Positions 36,790-48,173 of a stretch of DNA of 64,000 bases are shown one piece after another. The notes beneath the pieces were generated by a model. That model saw only the letters and a program-made list of their open reading frames with translations, searched no databases and was not told the origin of the DNA. Within the stretch, counting starts at the first letter, position 1, and each line of letters begins with the position of its first letter. Location of the stretch: contig RHPI01003169.1 in assembly GCA_009103225.1 (NCBI GenBank), positions 162,899-226,898 on the forward strand, written 5' to 3'. The translations under genes were made by a program, and so were the position numbers. The stretch comes from Chlorokybus atmophyticus (Eukaryota; Streptophyta; Chlorokybophyceae; Chlorokybales; Chlorokybaceae).

Positions 36790-37305
36790 CCCCAATTGTC
36801 ACAGCGCACTCGACCACAAAAGGCTTGGTGCTTTTATGGTCGATTTGTGGTTATCAAATGCCTTCCCGTTACATTCCCCCCCACTTAAGAATGCTGACGT
36901 CCTCGGCAGCTGGCGCCCATCAGCTGGGGAATCATCCCAGGGGTTTGATTTAGGGTCGGTCACAGGCCCCACCACCCAAGGACCGGCCAATGTAGGCCCA
37001 TACCGGTCAACGCGCGTATAGTGCGCCGCTGCCGGCCCCACAGGTCGCGTCCCGCCGCGCCGACTGAACTGAACTGGTCAGTTCGGCGCGACTGCCATTA
37101 GGCAAGTCGCGACCCATCGATGATGGCACTTATAAAGTGATCAATTACGATGTTATTGGATCGAGAAACAACGACCGCGGAATTCGTGTGCAAGGCAGGA
37201 ATCGAACCCGGGTCTCCAGCTCCGATGACCAATGTCACCCACTCGACCACAAAAGACTTGGCGCTTGGATTTGTGGTTATTCAATGCCTTCCCGTTACAC
37301 CAATT
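36790..37305 (-). repeat. tRNA-derived SINE-like segments
   Basis: On the minus strand an A-box-like TGGTCGAGTGGG (37249-37238) and a B-box GGTTCGATTCC (37208-37198) are spaced as in a tRNA gene, but the acceptor arms do not pair, so it is not a working tRNA. A second partial copy near 36803-36885 has the A-box side and the same leader (GGGAAGGCATT...AACCACAAATC). Two copies with a shared leader suggest a SINE. Confidence 0.45.
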
Positions 37306-37309
37306 GCTA

Positions 37310-38697
37310 CAAATACAATTCAGATACGATTGTTACATGAAATGCATTGCATTACATGCTAACAATGATGATGACAAGTTGCAATGTATGCAACCATTCC
37401 TAAGCTAAAACACCTTATCACAGCCGCCGCATGCAGCGCAATTTTAATGAAGTGTGTACACACGAACCATATAAGTGTCATTCATTAATAGCATCATGTA
37501 AGCACCAAAATTTTTAATGGGATATTATTTTCATTGGCATTTAGATAGTACTTTTGATAGGCAAATACAACTGTGAAATATTTGTATTATCAAGCCGAGT
37601 TTAGTAGTATGATGCAATTAAATAATGTGTTAACAGCAAGCATTTGTTGTTTATAATATGCATGTTTTAACGATTATCAATTACATGGTTATGCCACTGG
37701 TGTTGACAAGCGTTTGCCAACACGCACAACCTGTTGTTATGCATACGCATACTGTTGTTTGATTTTTGAAACCTATTATGAAAGTGTTGTGCCTATCATA
37801 CATGCACATCGTTGGGCTGTCAATAAACCACTTCGAGAAGTCGGCGCCGTCGCGGTTCTCTATCGCGCCTCCATTGCCGTCGCGGCTGTGTTGCCCCATC
37901 TTTGATATATTTTATTAATTATTGTCGTCACAACGCCTATTTCGCGGCATTTCCTGACATCGTCAGGAAGGTAAACGCGTTGATGGCGATATCAGAAAGG
38001 CGAATCGCATTACCATCGCGATCCAATCTTTGCAACGCCGCGTTCCAGTCGGAACGCCAAGGCAGCTTTCCTTCCTTAAATAAACGCGTTGTCGACGTGT
38101 CGGGCGAGACTGGTCGTGTGCAGTTATCGTTGACAGTTGGTTTCTCGCCGTCGGTGACCTATGCCATCGACATAAAGCTGCACAAAGCACCTTTTTCGAT
38201 GCCTGACGACGCAGCCCAGCACCGACAGTCAACGATGACATACACAAGATGGGACTGACCACAAACCGTGCTTTTCCCTTATTTAAGGTTTTCACCTTGA
38301 CATCTGATTATATGACCTTAGATTGGTCAATTCTATGCCAAGCTCCATTGGTTCTTTGGTTTATGCTTATTAAGACTCTTATGAATCTCATGTAAGTTAT
38401 GTAAGCTATGAGTCCCAATGGGCGATGTTCACGAGTCTTACCATATTAAATCAATATTAACCAGATTGGTTAAAGCTATGGCTGATATCAAGAGGTGGGG
38501 AAGTTTTTTCCCACGACAATTGCGGCGGCGGCGTGGGTAGGGTTATTGGCGTGGGTAATGGGTGGAGGATTGAAGAGGAGTTTAACTTTCTCCCTCTACA
38601 TTTGGTATTGGAGCTAGGTCCTCTTGTGGGTGGACCTTATTGTGGTGATGCAGCGTCGCCATTCACATCCTGCAGGGCGAGAGCCTGGCAAGCCATG
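37310..38697. other. AT-rich intergenic stretch
   Basis: Open frames near 37902-38258 (plus) and 37963-38295 (minus) have no recognisable domain. No repeats are obvious. Confidence 0.35.
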
Positions 38698-38723
38698 GCG
38701 CAGTAGGTGGCCACCTACTGCGC
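38698..38723. repeat. 26-base perfect palindrome
   Basis: GCGCAGTAGGTGG followed by its exact complement. Further CTACTGCGCA-like words follow to 38760. Confidence 0.85.
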
Positions 38724-39298
38724 AGCCTACTGCGCAACCTCCTGCTGCGCAACCTGCTACGACGCAGCAGGTACTATCGCATCATCAACCGCCGGACTGA
38801 CCGCCGCGCGTCAGTTCCTCCTACCCCCTGCAGTCGACCGCCGTCAGGCCGACGGCAACGAAAGCTGGCAAGTGTCCACGACCAACCAGACTTTCAACCT
38901 AAACACGTGATTACTTAGCGTGTAGGTTGCTTTGTGCTAATCTGGCCCCTCTCCCTTGTGGGGAGGTGGATGTGCATGAGTATTTGCTGGCTGGCTTGCA
39001 TTGTGTGCGTATTTGTGCACATTTATTAGCAAAGAAAGCCTCTCGAGATAATCCCCTCATTCATTGAGGGAGCCTGTCGAATATTCCGCAACGCTGCAGC
39101 ACAGCACTTAGCCATCAAGTTGCTTTGCTTTGCAACGCAATAGGTGACAATACTCACTCACGCGTTAACACCGTTCTTTAAGTGGCACTATACTCCATAT
39201 TATAGCACGAGCAGCCTTTAGCATAAAACTTGTTGTCAATTGTTGCAAGCTTTGCTTGCACAGCATTATACTTACAAGCTGCATTGCTATGTTCAGAC
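38724..39298. other. Spacer upstream of the 39.3 kb pseudogene
   Basis: Begins with Cys/Thr/Ala-coding CTGCGCA repeats; otherwise nothing recognisable. Confidence 0.35.
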
Positions 39299-39985
39299 AT
39301 GGCAAAAGGCAAGTAAAGGAAAACACCTCAGGGCACTGAAAGCCCTCTGCTTACCGCTACGCAAGTAGAGAGGCAAACGGATGATATAGTTGACCCACAA
39401 GATGAGGTTGAAGGGGCCATTCTCCTTGAGCTCACTAAGCAAGATCGTCTCCTCCGCAATTTACCCTACTCAGTGGGGAGGCGAAAGCATTTTGTAGGTG
39501 ATGTACAAAGGCACCATGTTGTTTATAAACAGATTGACAACTTTGAACCCGCTAGGCAACAGCGCTTTACACCTAATGTAGAGACGCGGTTGAAAGAAGT
39601 TAAACAGGGGGCGACCCCATTTAAGTTGCCTGCAGATCCTGCTCAGATTGTGCATGTTGATGTCAATGAGCCTGGGGAGAAAACTACACAGCAACCACCT
39701 GCACCAGCAGCTACTAACACTACTTGAAAAAAGGGAGCTCAACAGGGCAAACCTTTTGTGTTGCAACCCACTGAGCCCACCATTAAAATCATGCACAATT
39801 TACTGCGTGTTTTTGAAGCTGCTTCCAATGGCCCGCGTTGCGCTATCAAATCCTTGGCACAGTATTGTCGCTTGGGAAGCATTGGCGCGAGGCATTACTT
39901 TTAGATTGGAGAATGCAGAGTCATTGATCTCTCAACAAGTGACGGCGTTATGTTTTGCGCCCGCCACGAGCACTATGTTTGCTAA
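39299..39985 (+). pseudogene. Unknown 229-codon ORF with three in-frame stops
   Basis: From ATG at 39299 one frame runs to TAA at 39983-39985, interrupted only by stops at codon 6, after NTT near 39726 and after HYF near 39903. It contains VEGAILLELTKQDRLLRNL, FTPNVETRLKEVKQGATPF, IKIMHNLLRVFEAASNGP and a Cys/His tail (CARHEHYVC). That so few stops interrupt one frame argues for a former gene, perhaps of an older transposon. The Gypsy element whose LTR starts at 40051 landed just downstream. No family is recognised. Confidence 0.4.
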
Positions 39986-40050
39986 TGCCAAAATGGCATT
40001 GGTCAAGCCACCCAAGTTTAATCCCAATAACAGGAAGAGTATTGTCATGG

Positions 40051-41403
40051 TGTAACAGTCGAGGCCAAGTTTCACAATTTTTGGACCTTGTTTGGCCCAT
40101 TTATCGAGCACCACGTTGTCAGGACTTGTGACAGATATCGGCGAGCTATGAGTCTGCCGCGGATATCGACCGGGGCCCCAGGACAGGAGTCCGGAAGGTG
40201 CCAGAAAACGGAGGGCCAATCGAGAAGGGCTCGACCCGATTTCAAGAAGGGCCAGGCGCCAAGTAGTATAACTTGACCATATGAGCACCTAATCAAGAGA
40301 TCTTTGTTGCGTAAGAAAGGTCTAGAAGTATAGTAAAAGGTTGTGCAATGACATCTTAGCATCTAGTTTTGCGTAGCACGAGAATTGTCTAGACGTAGCA
40401 TGTGCAGACTGGTAGGTATAAAAGCGACATTCTACAATGTGCAATACAACCTTTAGCTCCCTAGTTTCTTGTGTGCAAGCTTGATGGTGGTTAGCAAGAT
40501 TTACTAGCGTGTGTGCACTAGTGTGTGCTTGCTTGTGTGACGATCCAAGGCGCTACACAAGTCGGTGTGTAGCTTCGATGTGACGGTGCTCGTGCCTTGT
40601 CACCTGTGAGTTGGTCCAATCCACAACCCTCTCACCAAGACACGGTATTCACACCGGAACCTTGCCCCCTCTGCCAAGCACACACGCGCGCCCCGCCACT
40701 CGCGTACGCACGCGCATGCGCTTGAAGCTACACACCGACTTGTGTAGCGCCTTGGAGCGTCACACAAGCAAGCACACACTAGTGGCCACACGCTAGCAAC
40801 CCCCTGCTAACCACCACCAAGCTTGCACACCAGAAACTAGGGAGCTAAAGGTTGTATTGCAAATTGTAGAATGTCACTTTTATACCTACCAGTCTGCACA
40901 TGCTACTGTCTAGACGATTCTAGCGCTAGACGGAACTAGAAGCTAAGATATTCTTGCAGAATCTTGTAGTACACTTCTAGACCTTTCCAACGCACCAAAG
41001 ATCTCCTAATTTGCTGCTCATATGGTCAAGTTATACTACTTGGCGCCAGGCCCTTCCAGAAATCGTAATCTGGTCGAGCCCTTCTCGACTGGCCCTCCGT
41101 TTTCTGGCACCTTCCGGACTGGTCTTGGGGCCCCGGTCGATATTCGCGGCAGACTCATAACTCGCCGATATCCGCCACAAGTCATTAAAAACATGTACCT
41201 TACAAATAAGGCCTAAAACGGCCATGAAAATCACAAAATTTGGCCTTGACTGTTACATTCGAGCGCATGCGCGTGTGTACGCGAGTGGCGGGGCGCGCGT
41301 GTGTGCTTGGCAAAGGGGGCAAGGTTCCGGTGAATACCGTGTCTTGAAGAGAGAGTTGTTGATTGGACCAATACAAAGGTGATAAGGCACGAGCACCGTC
41401 ACA
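40051..41403 (+). repeat. 5' LTR of the 41-kb Gypsy element, split by a solo LTR
   Basis: The LTR starts TGTAACAGTC at 40051, is interrupted at 40579-41257 and resumes to GCACCGTCACA at 41403; without the insert it is about 669 bases. It belongs to the Gypsy element whose gag starts at 41512. Confidence 0.8.
40579..41257 (-). repeat. Inverted solo LTR nested in the same LTR family
   Basis: A 679-base LTR in reverse orientation (TGTAACAGTC starts at 41257 on the minus strand), flanked by a perfect 5-bp target duplication TTCGA at 40574-40578 and 41258-41262. It creates large inverted repeats at 40137-41210. Confidence 0.85.
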
Positions 41404-41405
41404 AC

Positions 41406-41425
41406 GGGTATCGGAGCACGGTTTA
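41406..41425 (+). promoter_or_regulatory. Probable primer-binding site
   Basis: GGGTATCGGAGCACGG two bases after the LTR end resembles TGGTATCAGAGCCAGG, the complement of the 3' end of initiator tRNA-Met, with a few mismatches. Confidence 0.4.
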
Positions 41426-41511
41426 CGAAGGTGAGAGAGGAAATGTGTGGGCGTTTACACTTGTCATTTGAAAGCGGAGTGTAGTGTGTTAGTGAAGATG
41501 GAGATGCTCGC

Positions 41512-42580
41512 ATGGAAGAGCTCCAAGCTGCCATCTTAGCATTGAGGGAAGAGCTTCATCACACTCAAGCGGTGGCACAAGCACAACGCGAGGCGTATGA
41601 GCATGCGATGGCGCGTGTACAAGTTCCCATGGCATCAAGCTCGCGCGTGCATGTGAAGGTTCCAAAGCCCAAGCCATTCAAGGGTCAACGTGATGGAGAT
41701 GCAGTAAACAAATGGATTTTTCAAGTATCGTCTTTGTTGAAGCTCGCGGAGGTGCCCACGCATCTGCACGTGGAGGTTGCAGCGACATTGCTTGAAAGAG
41801 CACTTGTATGGTGGAGACATCGTTGTACGTTTGTTGCAAGTGGGTTGACGCTACCATTGACCACTATAAAAGAGTTGGCTCTGGAGATCAGGCATCAGTT
41901 TGTTCCGGTGGAGAGTTTGAAGGCCGCACGCAATGAAATTGCAGCCCTTGTGCAAACGGGGTCGGTGACGGCGTACACGTCTACGTTTCAGCGTTTGGTG
42001 ATGTCCATACCCAACATGACTGAGGAAGAACAGTTGGACAAGTATACACGTGGTTTAAAACCATTGAGACGCAAAAAAGTGGAGCTACGGGACCCTAAAA
42101 CTTTAGCGGAAGCTATACGTATCGCGGAACGTCTCGACGCGTCGTACTTCAAGTCTTCTGCAACAAACGCTGACTGGAGGTGTGGGAGCAAGGAAGAGCG
42201 TGGTGATCAGCCTAGGGGAAGCTTTCAACATGCATGGACACGAAGGGAACCAAATTCACAACTTGCAAAGGAAGGTGGAGGTGATTGGACCATAACCAAT
42301 GGAGATGGGTGCCGTACACACGCGTAACGGCGTGGTGAAGCATGGTGGACGTGGTGAAGCAGGGGTAGCAGCGCACGCAAGTGTTACGTGTGCGGTTGGA
42401 CAGAACATGGCGTTCAATTGCTTGAAGCGGCGCACGCAAACGTCTGCATCCGCTGGCAACACATATCGCGCACGACGCATCAGCGCAATGGAGGAAGATG
42501 GCGTGAAGGATCAAGGAAACGGCTCCCCCCAGTAGGTAAGGAGGCTACTGCTGGGGATGAGGGGGAGCCTTACGCATGAA
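41512..42580 (+). pseudogene. Gypsy gag
   Basis: ATG at 41512 starts a typical Gypsy capsid: VPKPKPFKGQRDGDAVNKWI, LERALVWWRHRCTF, LALEIRHQFVPVESLKAARN, LDKYTRGLKPLRRKKVELRD. After a frame change near 42200 a knuckle-like CYVCGWTEHGVQL follows near 42385. The 271-codon open stretch suggests a relatively young insertion. Confidence 0.85.
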
Positions 42581-43118
42581 GATTGTGACATTGCAACCAA
42601 GGAAGAAAATGGAGGTGGCTATGAACACGCTCATGGTGGTAAGTTACGCAAGTGAGGAGGGAACAAAGTACGTTGGGCTTCTAGCACGCATTTGCGATGA
42701 CCGAGGACAATGGAGGGAGTGCAACCTTATGGTTATTAGTGGAGCAACCAGCAACTTCATGAGTGAGGAGGTTGCACGGCGCTACGGTTGGCTTTCACCA
42801 TTACGAGGAGGAGAAGTGAAACTCGCTGATGGGGAACCACCCTCTGGAGGTACCGGTGCTGCCTTTTTAACCAAGGAGTTGTGTGTTCACATGGGGAAGT
42901 TGAAGGAGAATATGCGTTCCTGCTGCATCACCCTACATAACGGGTTTTATGGAATTTGGGGACTACCGTGGCTGTGGCAACATAACCCATTCATCGATTG
43001 GAGGAAGCGTGTGCTCACATCAAGGGAAACGATAGAGACTCCATTCAAGTTCTCCGCGCGTGCTCCATCGATGTGGAAGACCACTCTTGCGAGGAAAGCA
43101 AGAACGGGTTTGTCATAG
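42576..43118 (+). pseudogene. Gypsy aspartic protease with lost catalytic Asp
   Basis: Reads LARICDDRGQWRECNLMVIS then GATSNFMSEEVARRYGW, where functional enzymes have DSGATSNF; Ile replaces the catalytic Asp. The end of the fold shows YGIWGLPWLWQHNPFIDWRK, matching the LG(M)PWL..NP.IDW block. Open over 180 codons. Confidence 0.75.
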
Positions 43119-43402
43119 CTGCGTCGGACGTCGCTAAGGCAAGTATGCGCGCGTGTATTGAGCACCTGCAAGGGGATATAAGCACCGGAAAGGTACGGCA
43201 CGCGCAATCAGGTGGGATTAGCATTGCTCAAGTTTCTTATGTGCAATTGAGGAGGCTGCTAACCCCACAAAAAGTGAAGGCTGCATGGTTGTGCGTGGTG
43301 CGTTAGAGCACATCAAAGTCAGCACCGAAGCTGAGTGACTGCAATGAGACAGCCACGATAGACCCCGAGGTGTGCAAACTTGTTTAGGACTATCAAGATA
43401 TC

Positions 43403-43885
43403 ATGGTGGACGGACTTCCAGCTGGTCTGCCACCCTCAAGAAGTGTTAATAACCGTTTGGAGTTGATTCAAAGCGTGCACAAGCCACGCTACATGACTGT
43501 ATATAAGTTGTCACCTCGAGAGTTGAAGGAGGCCAAGAAGCAGATAGCGGATCTTAAAAAGAGAGGTTACATCCGGCCAAGTAAGTCACCTTATGGTGTA
43601 CTAATACTGTTAGTGCGATAGAAGAACGGGAGCCTGCGTATGTGCATCGACTACCGAGCGCTCAACACCATCACAAAGAACAACTGCTTTCCACCGCCGC
43701 GTATTGACGAGTTGATGGACCAGCTACAGGGTGCACAGTATTTTACCACACTTGATATTACTGGAGGTTATCATCATATCCGCACATCGCACCTGAGGAC
43801 GTGGAGAAGACAGCGTTCAACATGCGCTATGGACATTATGAGTGCTTAGTGATGTTGTTTGGGCTTACAAAAGAGCTAGCGACAC
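43403..43885 (+). pseudogene. Gypsy reverse transcriptase, N-terminal half
   Basis: Contains YKLSPRELKEAKKQIADLKK, GYIRPSKSPYGVLILLVR, a stop, RMCIDYRALNTITKNNCFP, YFTTLDITGGYHHI, then in another frame KTAFNMRYGHYECLVMLFGL. RT continues at 60770-60860 after the nested elements. Confidence 0.85.
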
Positions 43886-43920
43886 ACAGAGTCTCCACGG
43901 TGTTCAATCTTGTTACAGAC

Positions 43921-44042
43921 TATTGCCTCATTGGTTGCACGCAGCCGATGAGGGGTAAACAGCTGGCTGAGTATGTTGGGCACAATGGATTGCATTGATT
44001 AAAATGCGTTCCTCTGCGGTAGCATGCGCTACAAGTCTGCCC
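43921..44042. repeat. DIRS split repeat B2
   Basis: TATTGCCTCATTGGTTGCAC to GCTACAAGTCTGCC; matches B1 at 44500-44639 apart from a small insertion in B1. Confidence 0.8.
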
Positions 44043-44252
44043 CAGCTGCAACCCAATTGGAAAGACGGTAAAATCGTACGGTGCTAAAGACAACGTGTCC
44101 GCACCGTCCAATTCACCAACACGCGGAAGTGTCAAGGCCGTCCACAACAAGCTGTTGGATCTAGCAACAGTTTGCGCTCGACCTCGATACATGTCAGATC
44201 GTGATCGCGAAAACACCGGTGTATACAGTGTGAGGGAATCAGAGTGGGTGGG

Positions 44253-44495
44253 ATACGACACTGTTCACACGCCGGTGCTTGCCGCCGCCTCCGTCGATAG
44301 CCTTAGCGACAGGCACATGGGTGGCGGGGCCATACGGCGGTTGTGGTCAACGTGTGCGCACAACGAGCTTGTGCGCACAAGGTGCTCAGCGATGGCTGGC
44401 GCACAAGGGGTGCGATACGGCAGGTGAGTTCTCTACGGCATTAAATGTATGCCCAGAGCCAGCCAATTGCATAGCAACTCTGTATGAAAGAACAC
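44253..44495. repeat. DIRS split repeat A2
   Basis: 243 bases, ATACGACACTGTTCACAC to GAAAGAACAC; near-identical to A1 at 60527-60769. Confidence 0.9.
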
Positions 44496-44499
44496 ACAC

Positions 44500-44639
44500 T
44501 ATTGTCTCATTGGTTGCATGCAGCCAATGAGGGGTAAACAGCTGGCTATGGGTATGTTGGGCACAGTAGATTGCATTGATTGAATGATCAATCAATGCAA
44601 TGCGTTCCTCTGCGGTAGCATGTGCTACAAGTCTTCCCA
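44500..44639. repeat. DIRS split repeat B1
   Basis: Directly follows A2 after four bases; homologous to 43921-44042. Confidence 0.8.
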
Positions 44640-44710
44640 ACTTCACTGACATGCTTGAACAGAGCAAGCATGCAAACAAATGCCCAACATACTTGCAGAT
44701 TCGCACAAGA

Positions 44711-46023
44711 AATGCAAAGGCAAGCAGTGCAAGAGAACTGGCGAGCATTGCAACAGGCAGCACCCGCGTAGGTTGTCAACACTGCACATGCTTGCGACGA
44801 AGCAAGAGTTGCATTGAAGCGCGCGCAAGCCATAGCACGCAACGGCAACAGTGCAACTCACACTCATCGCCAAGGAAAAGAGTGGAGCGAGTTCGTTGCT
44901 TACTTTTGCGCAATCGAAGTGGAAGTAAGTGAGGTTACACCCGCTGTAGTTGTTGCATACATAGAGGGTGCATGGCACAGCAGACATGGCAAGCATGGTC
45001 GCGTTACCACGGCTAGCGGGCAGCGCAAACTATCTAGTCGCACTGTGCGCAACGCCGTCAGCAAGTTGTCCATAAGCTTTACCCAACTGGGATTTGGACA
45101 ACATTGGGACAGCCATCAGCAGCGCGGCAACCCTTGCCGGGACCACATAGTCAGCGCTTACTTGCGAGGACTGAATGTTGGTAGTGCCCAAGCGGGCATC
45201 ACCATACAACAAGCCCACCCGTTGGGGTTGGAAGACATGCGCAAGCTGCTCGCGCACATGGAGCTGCGCATTATTGCCAGCAACGGACCCAAAAAGGTGA
45301 GGTTTACTCAGTCTGCACTCGCACGCAAACTTGTGACACCCAGTCTATGACGCATGTAGTATTAATGCGGGATAGGCTAATTTTCATTTACCTATAGTTA
45401 TCGGGGCAACGCGGAGCGGAGGGGTGCAAGTTGCAACTGGAGAGCATTTCACAGCAAGCAGAGGTATGAGCACGACGTCTCATTGCCAATGCCACCGGCA
45501 TCAACACTGTTTGATGCAGGCAACGTGCATTCAACCGGGGTTGCTGAAGAATTACAAGTCCAGCCCTGCACCTAGCATCACCTTTGGCAATAGCGGGCTA
45601 GACCTTAAGTTTAAAGAGGAGTTACAGCAGTTTCAAGCCACTGCTGCAGAGCACCACCTAGCAATCAACTCAGGCTATGCATTTCGTGCAATGCATCAGA
45701 GCCAAAAGAGCTGGGTAGATGGCCCCCTTGGGCGGGACGCAGTGTACGCAAGCTTCATCAAGCATGCACAAGCATGCTTGATCCATCAACCTCACATGGC
45801 ACTTTACAGCTTCAGGAGAGGTAGACTACTCGCACCATATCAGCAAGGTGTGGACTACCAAGCACTACAAGCTCATGGGCTATGGAAATGCGAGCGAACA
45901 GTTCTGCACTACCTTGGCCAGGTACTACCCTACCATGCTACATACAATGCCACATGCAGAAACCTGCCAGGTGATCTCACATGCTGCGGCACGCGTGGTG
46001 TGGGCTCAAATATACTGGGGTGA
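44711..46023 (+). pseudogene. DIRS-like tyrosine recombinase with two introns
   Basis: Recombinase that would integrate the circular element DNA. The supported exons are 44814-45296, 45398-45463 and 45520-46023; both introns are GT-AG (gtgagg...cctatag; gtatga...gatgcag) and keep one frame. The frame extends upstream to ATG at about 44711 but crosses a TAG at about 44770. The N-terminal core-binding domain shows EWSEFVAYFCAIEVEVSEV. The catalytic box reads LYSFRRGRLLA, AHGLWKCERTVLHYLG, giving Arg, His and the nucleophile Tyr; the usual His of HxxR is Tyr. It is antisense to the other genes and converges with RT/RNase H, 123 bases apart. Confidence 0.75.
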
Positions 46024-46145
46024 GCTTGCCATTGAAGACGCCCGCGCACTGGCCAACTCACCACCTTAGGCCACCATGGCTTGTGCGGCCATTTAGGCAA
46101 CACCACCACCGCAGGCAGCCGAAAGAAGGATACTAACTGCACTGC

Positions 46146-48173
46146 CTACGACAGGAGACCCGACGGCGGCACAACCAACAGCATAGGGTGATCCCCGGCG
46201 TGCTCCCGCCAGTTGATCGAGAGGGCATTACCCAAGGAGCCAGGCATGATCCACTGTGAGAAGTAGGCTGCAGCCCGTGATGTCACATCGGAAGCAAACA
46301 CGTCCAATGCGAAGATTCCAAACACCAACAACCTGTGATAATGCGCATCTGCTAGTGCCCAATCACCTGCATCCTCAAACTTGGACAACGCATCCTCGGC
46401 AGCTAAGCACTCCCGTGGTGCCCAATGAAGCTGAAGGTGAACGTCCCGTGCCCAAAACAGCTCCCACAACTCAAAAAGATGATGTCTCAACGGTAGCAAG
46501 CTAGTAGACAGAGTACTGAGGATAGACAGTGCTGACTGACAATCACCTTCTAAGCATATGGTCACATGCTGTAGCTCTGACCTAGCACGCAGCAACTCCA
46601 TCACCAACAGCAGGTATGCCAATGCTTCCTTGCCCGATGGTGGCAACAACAGCTGATCACGGGTGAAGTTGCCCACCAACGGCCCCCATGGTGTGGTAGC
46701 ACCCCATTCGCACACACCTGAAGCATCTGCACGCACCAAGCATGCCGTGGGTGGCTGCCACCATGCCCTGTCGTGGTACTTGCGCACATGCTGCAGCAAC
46801 CACATCGCCAAGTCCACTGTGTGCGCAGCTGAGGGGTACTCAGCATCCCACGCACGGCCATAATCCACCAGCTGCATCAAAGAGCGTGCAAACAGCCGCA
46901 CAGGTGAGAGCGCCAACCTGTAAGCCAACAACTTGCTTGCCACCTTCGCCAGCCGTCTGTTCAAATGCTCGGTGGCCATACCCAACTCCTGCAATTGCGC
47001 CAAGGCGCGCAGCTTTGCCTCCGGAATTGCAAAGAGACCGATCTCAGTATCCACGATCAAGCCCAAGAACTTCAGCCGCAGCAGATGCCAGGTGACGCAC
47101 TTGGCAAGCCCGAAAAACCAGCCAAGCGCAGCGAACAGGAGCATGACTGTGCGGATTCGCCACAACAAGTGACGAAAGGAAGGATGAGCCATGTGTATGT
47201 CATCGATGTAAGCCACAGTCCCTATGCCGGCCTCCCGCAGTGGCCTGTGCACCACCTGCTGAATAACAATGAAGGCGTAGCAGACCTGGTTGAGGCCAAA
47301 AGGCAGTACATTCCACCTAAAAAATCTGCCCCTATAAGCCATTGCCAAGTAACACCTGTCTGCCTTGCGCATAGGGACGTGGTGATAACCACTCTTCGTG
47401 TCGTATGTCGACTAGTATGCACCCACCCCCGTGTAGTGCAGAACATTAATCAAGCGCTCGTAGTGAAAAGGAATGTGTTCTAAGTACAGGTTGACGTACC
47501 GCAGATCCATGATCAACCTAAGCTTGGGCTGATTGACAACACCAATGCCTGTCACAACGGTGACGTCCTCACGTCTCACCTCCTCCACCACACCTGTCTC
47601 TACCAGGTTGGCCAGCTCTGCACACACGAAGTCCTCATGCTGCAAGCTGCAATTGCGATTGGACATGTGCAGTGGTGGTGGCAGATTCTGGGCCAGCATG
47701 GCGTCGACTACGTACATGGCCAGGCCCTCCTTCAGCAGAGTCTTCTTCACCTGGTCACGTTTGCGTGCTGCTGCTGCCGCGGTATGCGCAACGAAGCGGA
47801 GGGGGTAGCCATCCCGGAACCACTTGAGCACTCTGCGCGCCAGAGGGTTGCTAGTTGCTGCACACCACATGCGCCACGCCTCCATGTGCTGGCTCGGCAT
47901 ACCCGCCACAAATTTGCCCGCATTGTGCATGAATGCTGCCAGCATGGTATGCCACTCATGCTCATCAATAGCTGGCAGCTCCGGTTGATCCCCCACCTGC
48001 TTCAAGTTGTCCAAAACTTGCTGCACCTCGTGGGCTTGCCGTGCTACTAGCCATGGCGCAGATGCCCGCACAGCTGGTAGCTGCCAGGGTTGGTCATGTG
48101 CGGACAGCAAGCCAGCCGACAGTGGCGGCTGTTCGTCTAGAGCATCAAAGAATGCGTTGCTGTCCGCATGCAC
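46146..48173 (-). pseudogene. DIRS-like reverse transcriptase and RNase H
   Basis: One long frame with a single TAG (near 47412). Before it: LRLIMDLRYVNLYLE (RT palm start); after it DTKSGYHHV, WNVLPFGLNQVCYAFIVI, GTVAYIDDIHMAH (YIDD), LKFLGLIVDT. RNase H follows: LVRADASGVCEWG, SGKEALAYLLLVMELL, ICLEGDCQSALSI and AAEDALSKFEDAGDWAL, the last typical of DIRS/PAT elements. About 675 codons in total. The single stop suggests recent decay. Confidence 0.85.

Larger units (their letters stand above)
41404..43885 (+). mobile_element. Ty3/Gypsy element, 5' part (resumes at 60770)
   Basis: Plus-strand Gypsy element without methyltransferase: gag, zinc knuckle, protease, RT. RT is cut at about 43885 (..FGLTKELAT) by the DIRS-like element and resumes at 60770 (QTFMNKVVADLLGKRLLVYL). 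It is unrelated in detail to the GD family. Confidence 0.85.

Noticed and set aside
37190-37257. Functional tRNA gene on the minus strand
   Set aside because: The boxes fit but acceptor arms do not pair and the T stem has a mismatch; better explained as SINE-like.
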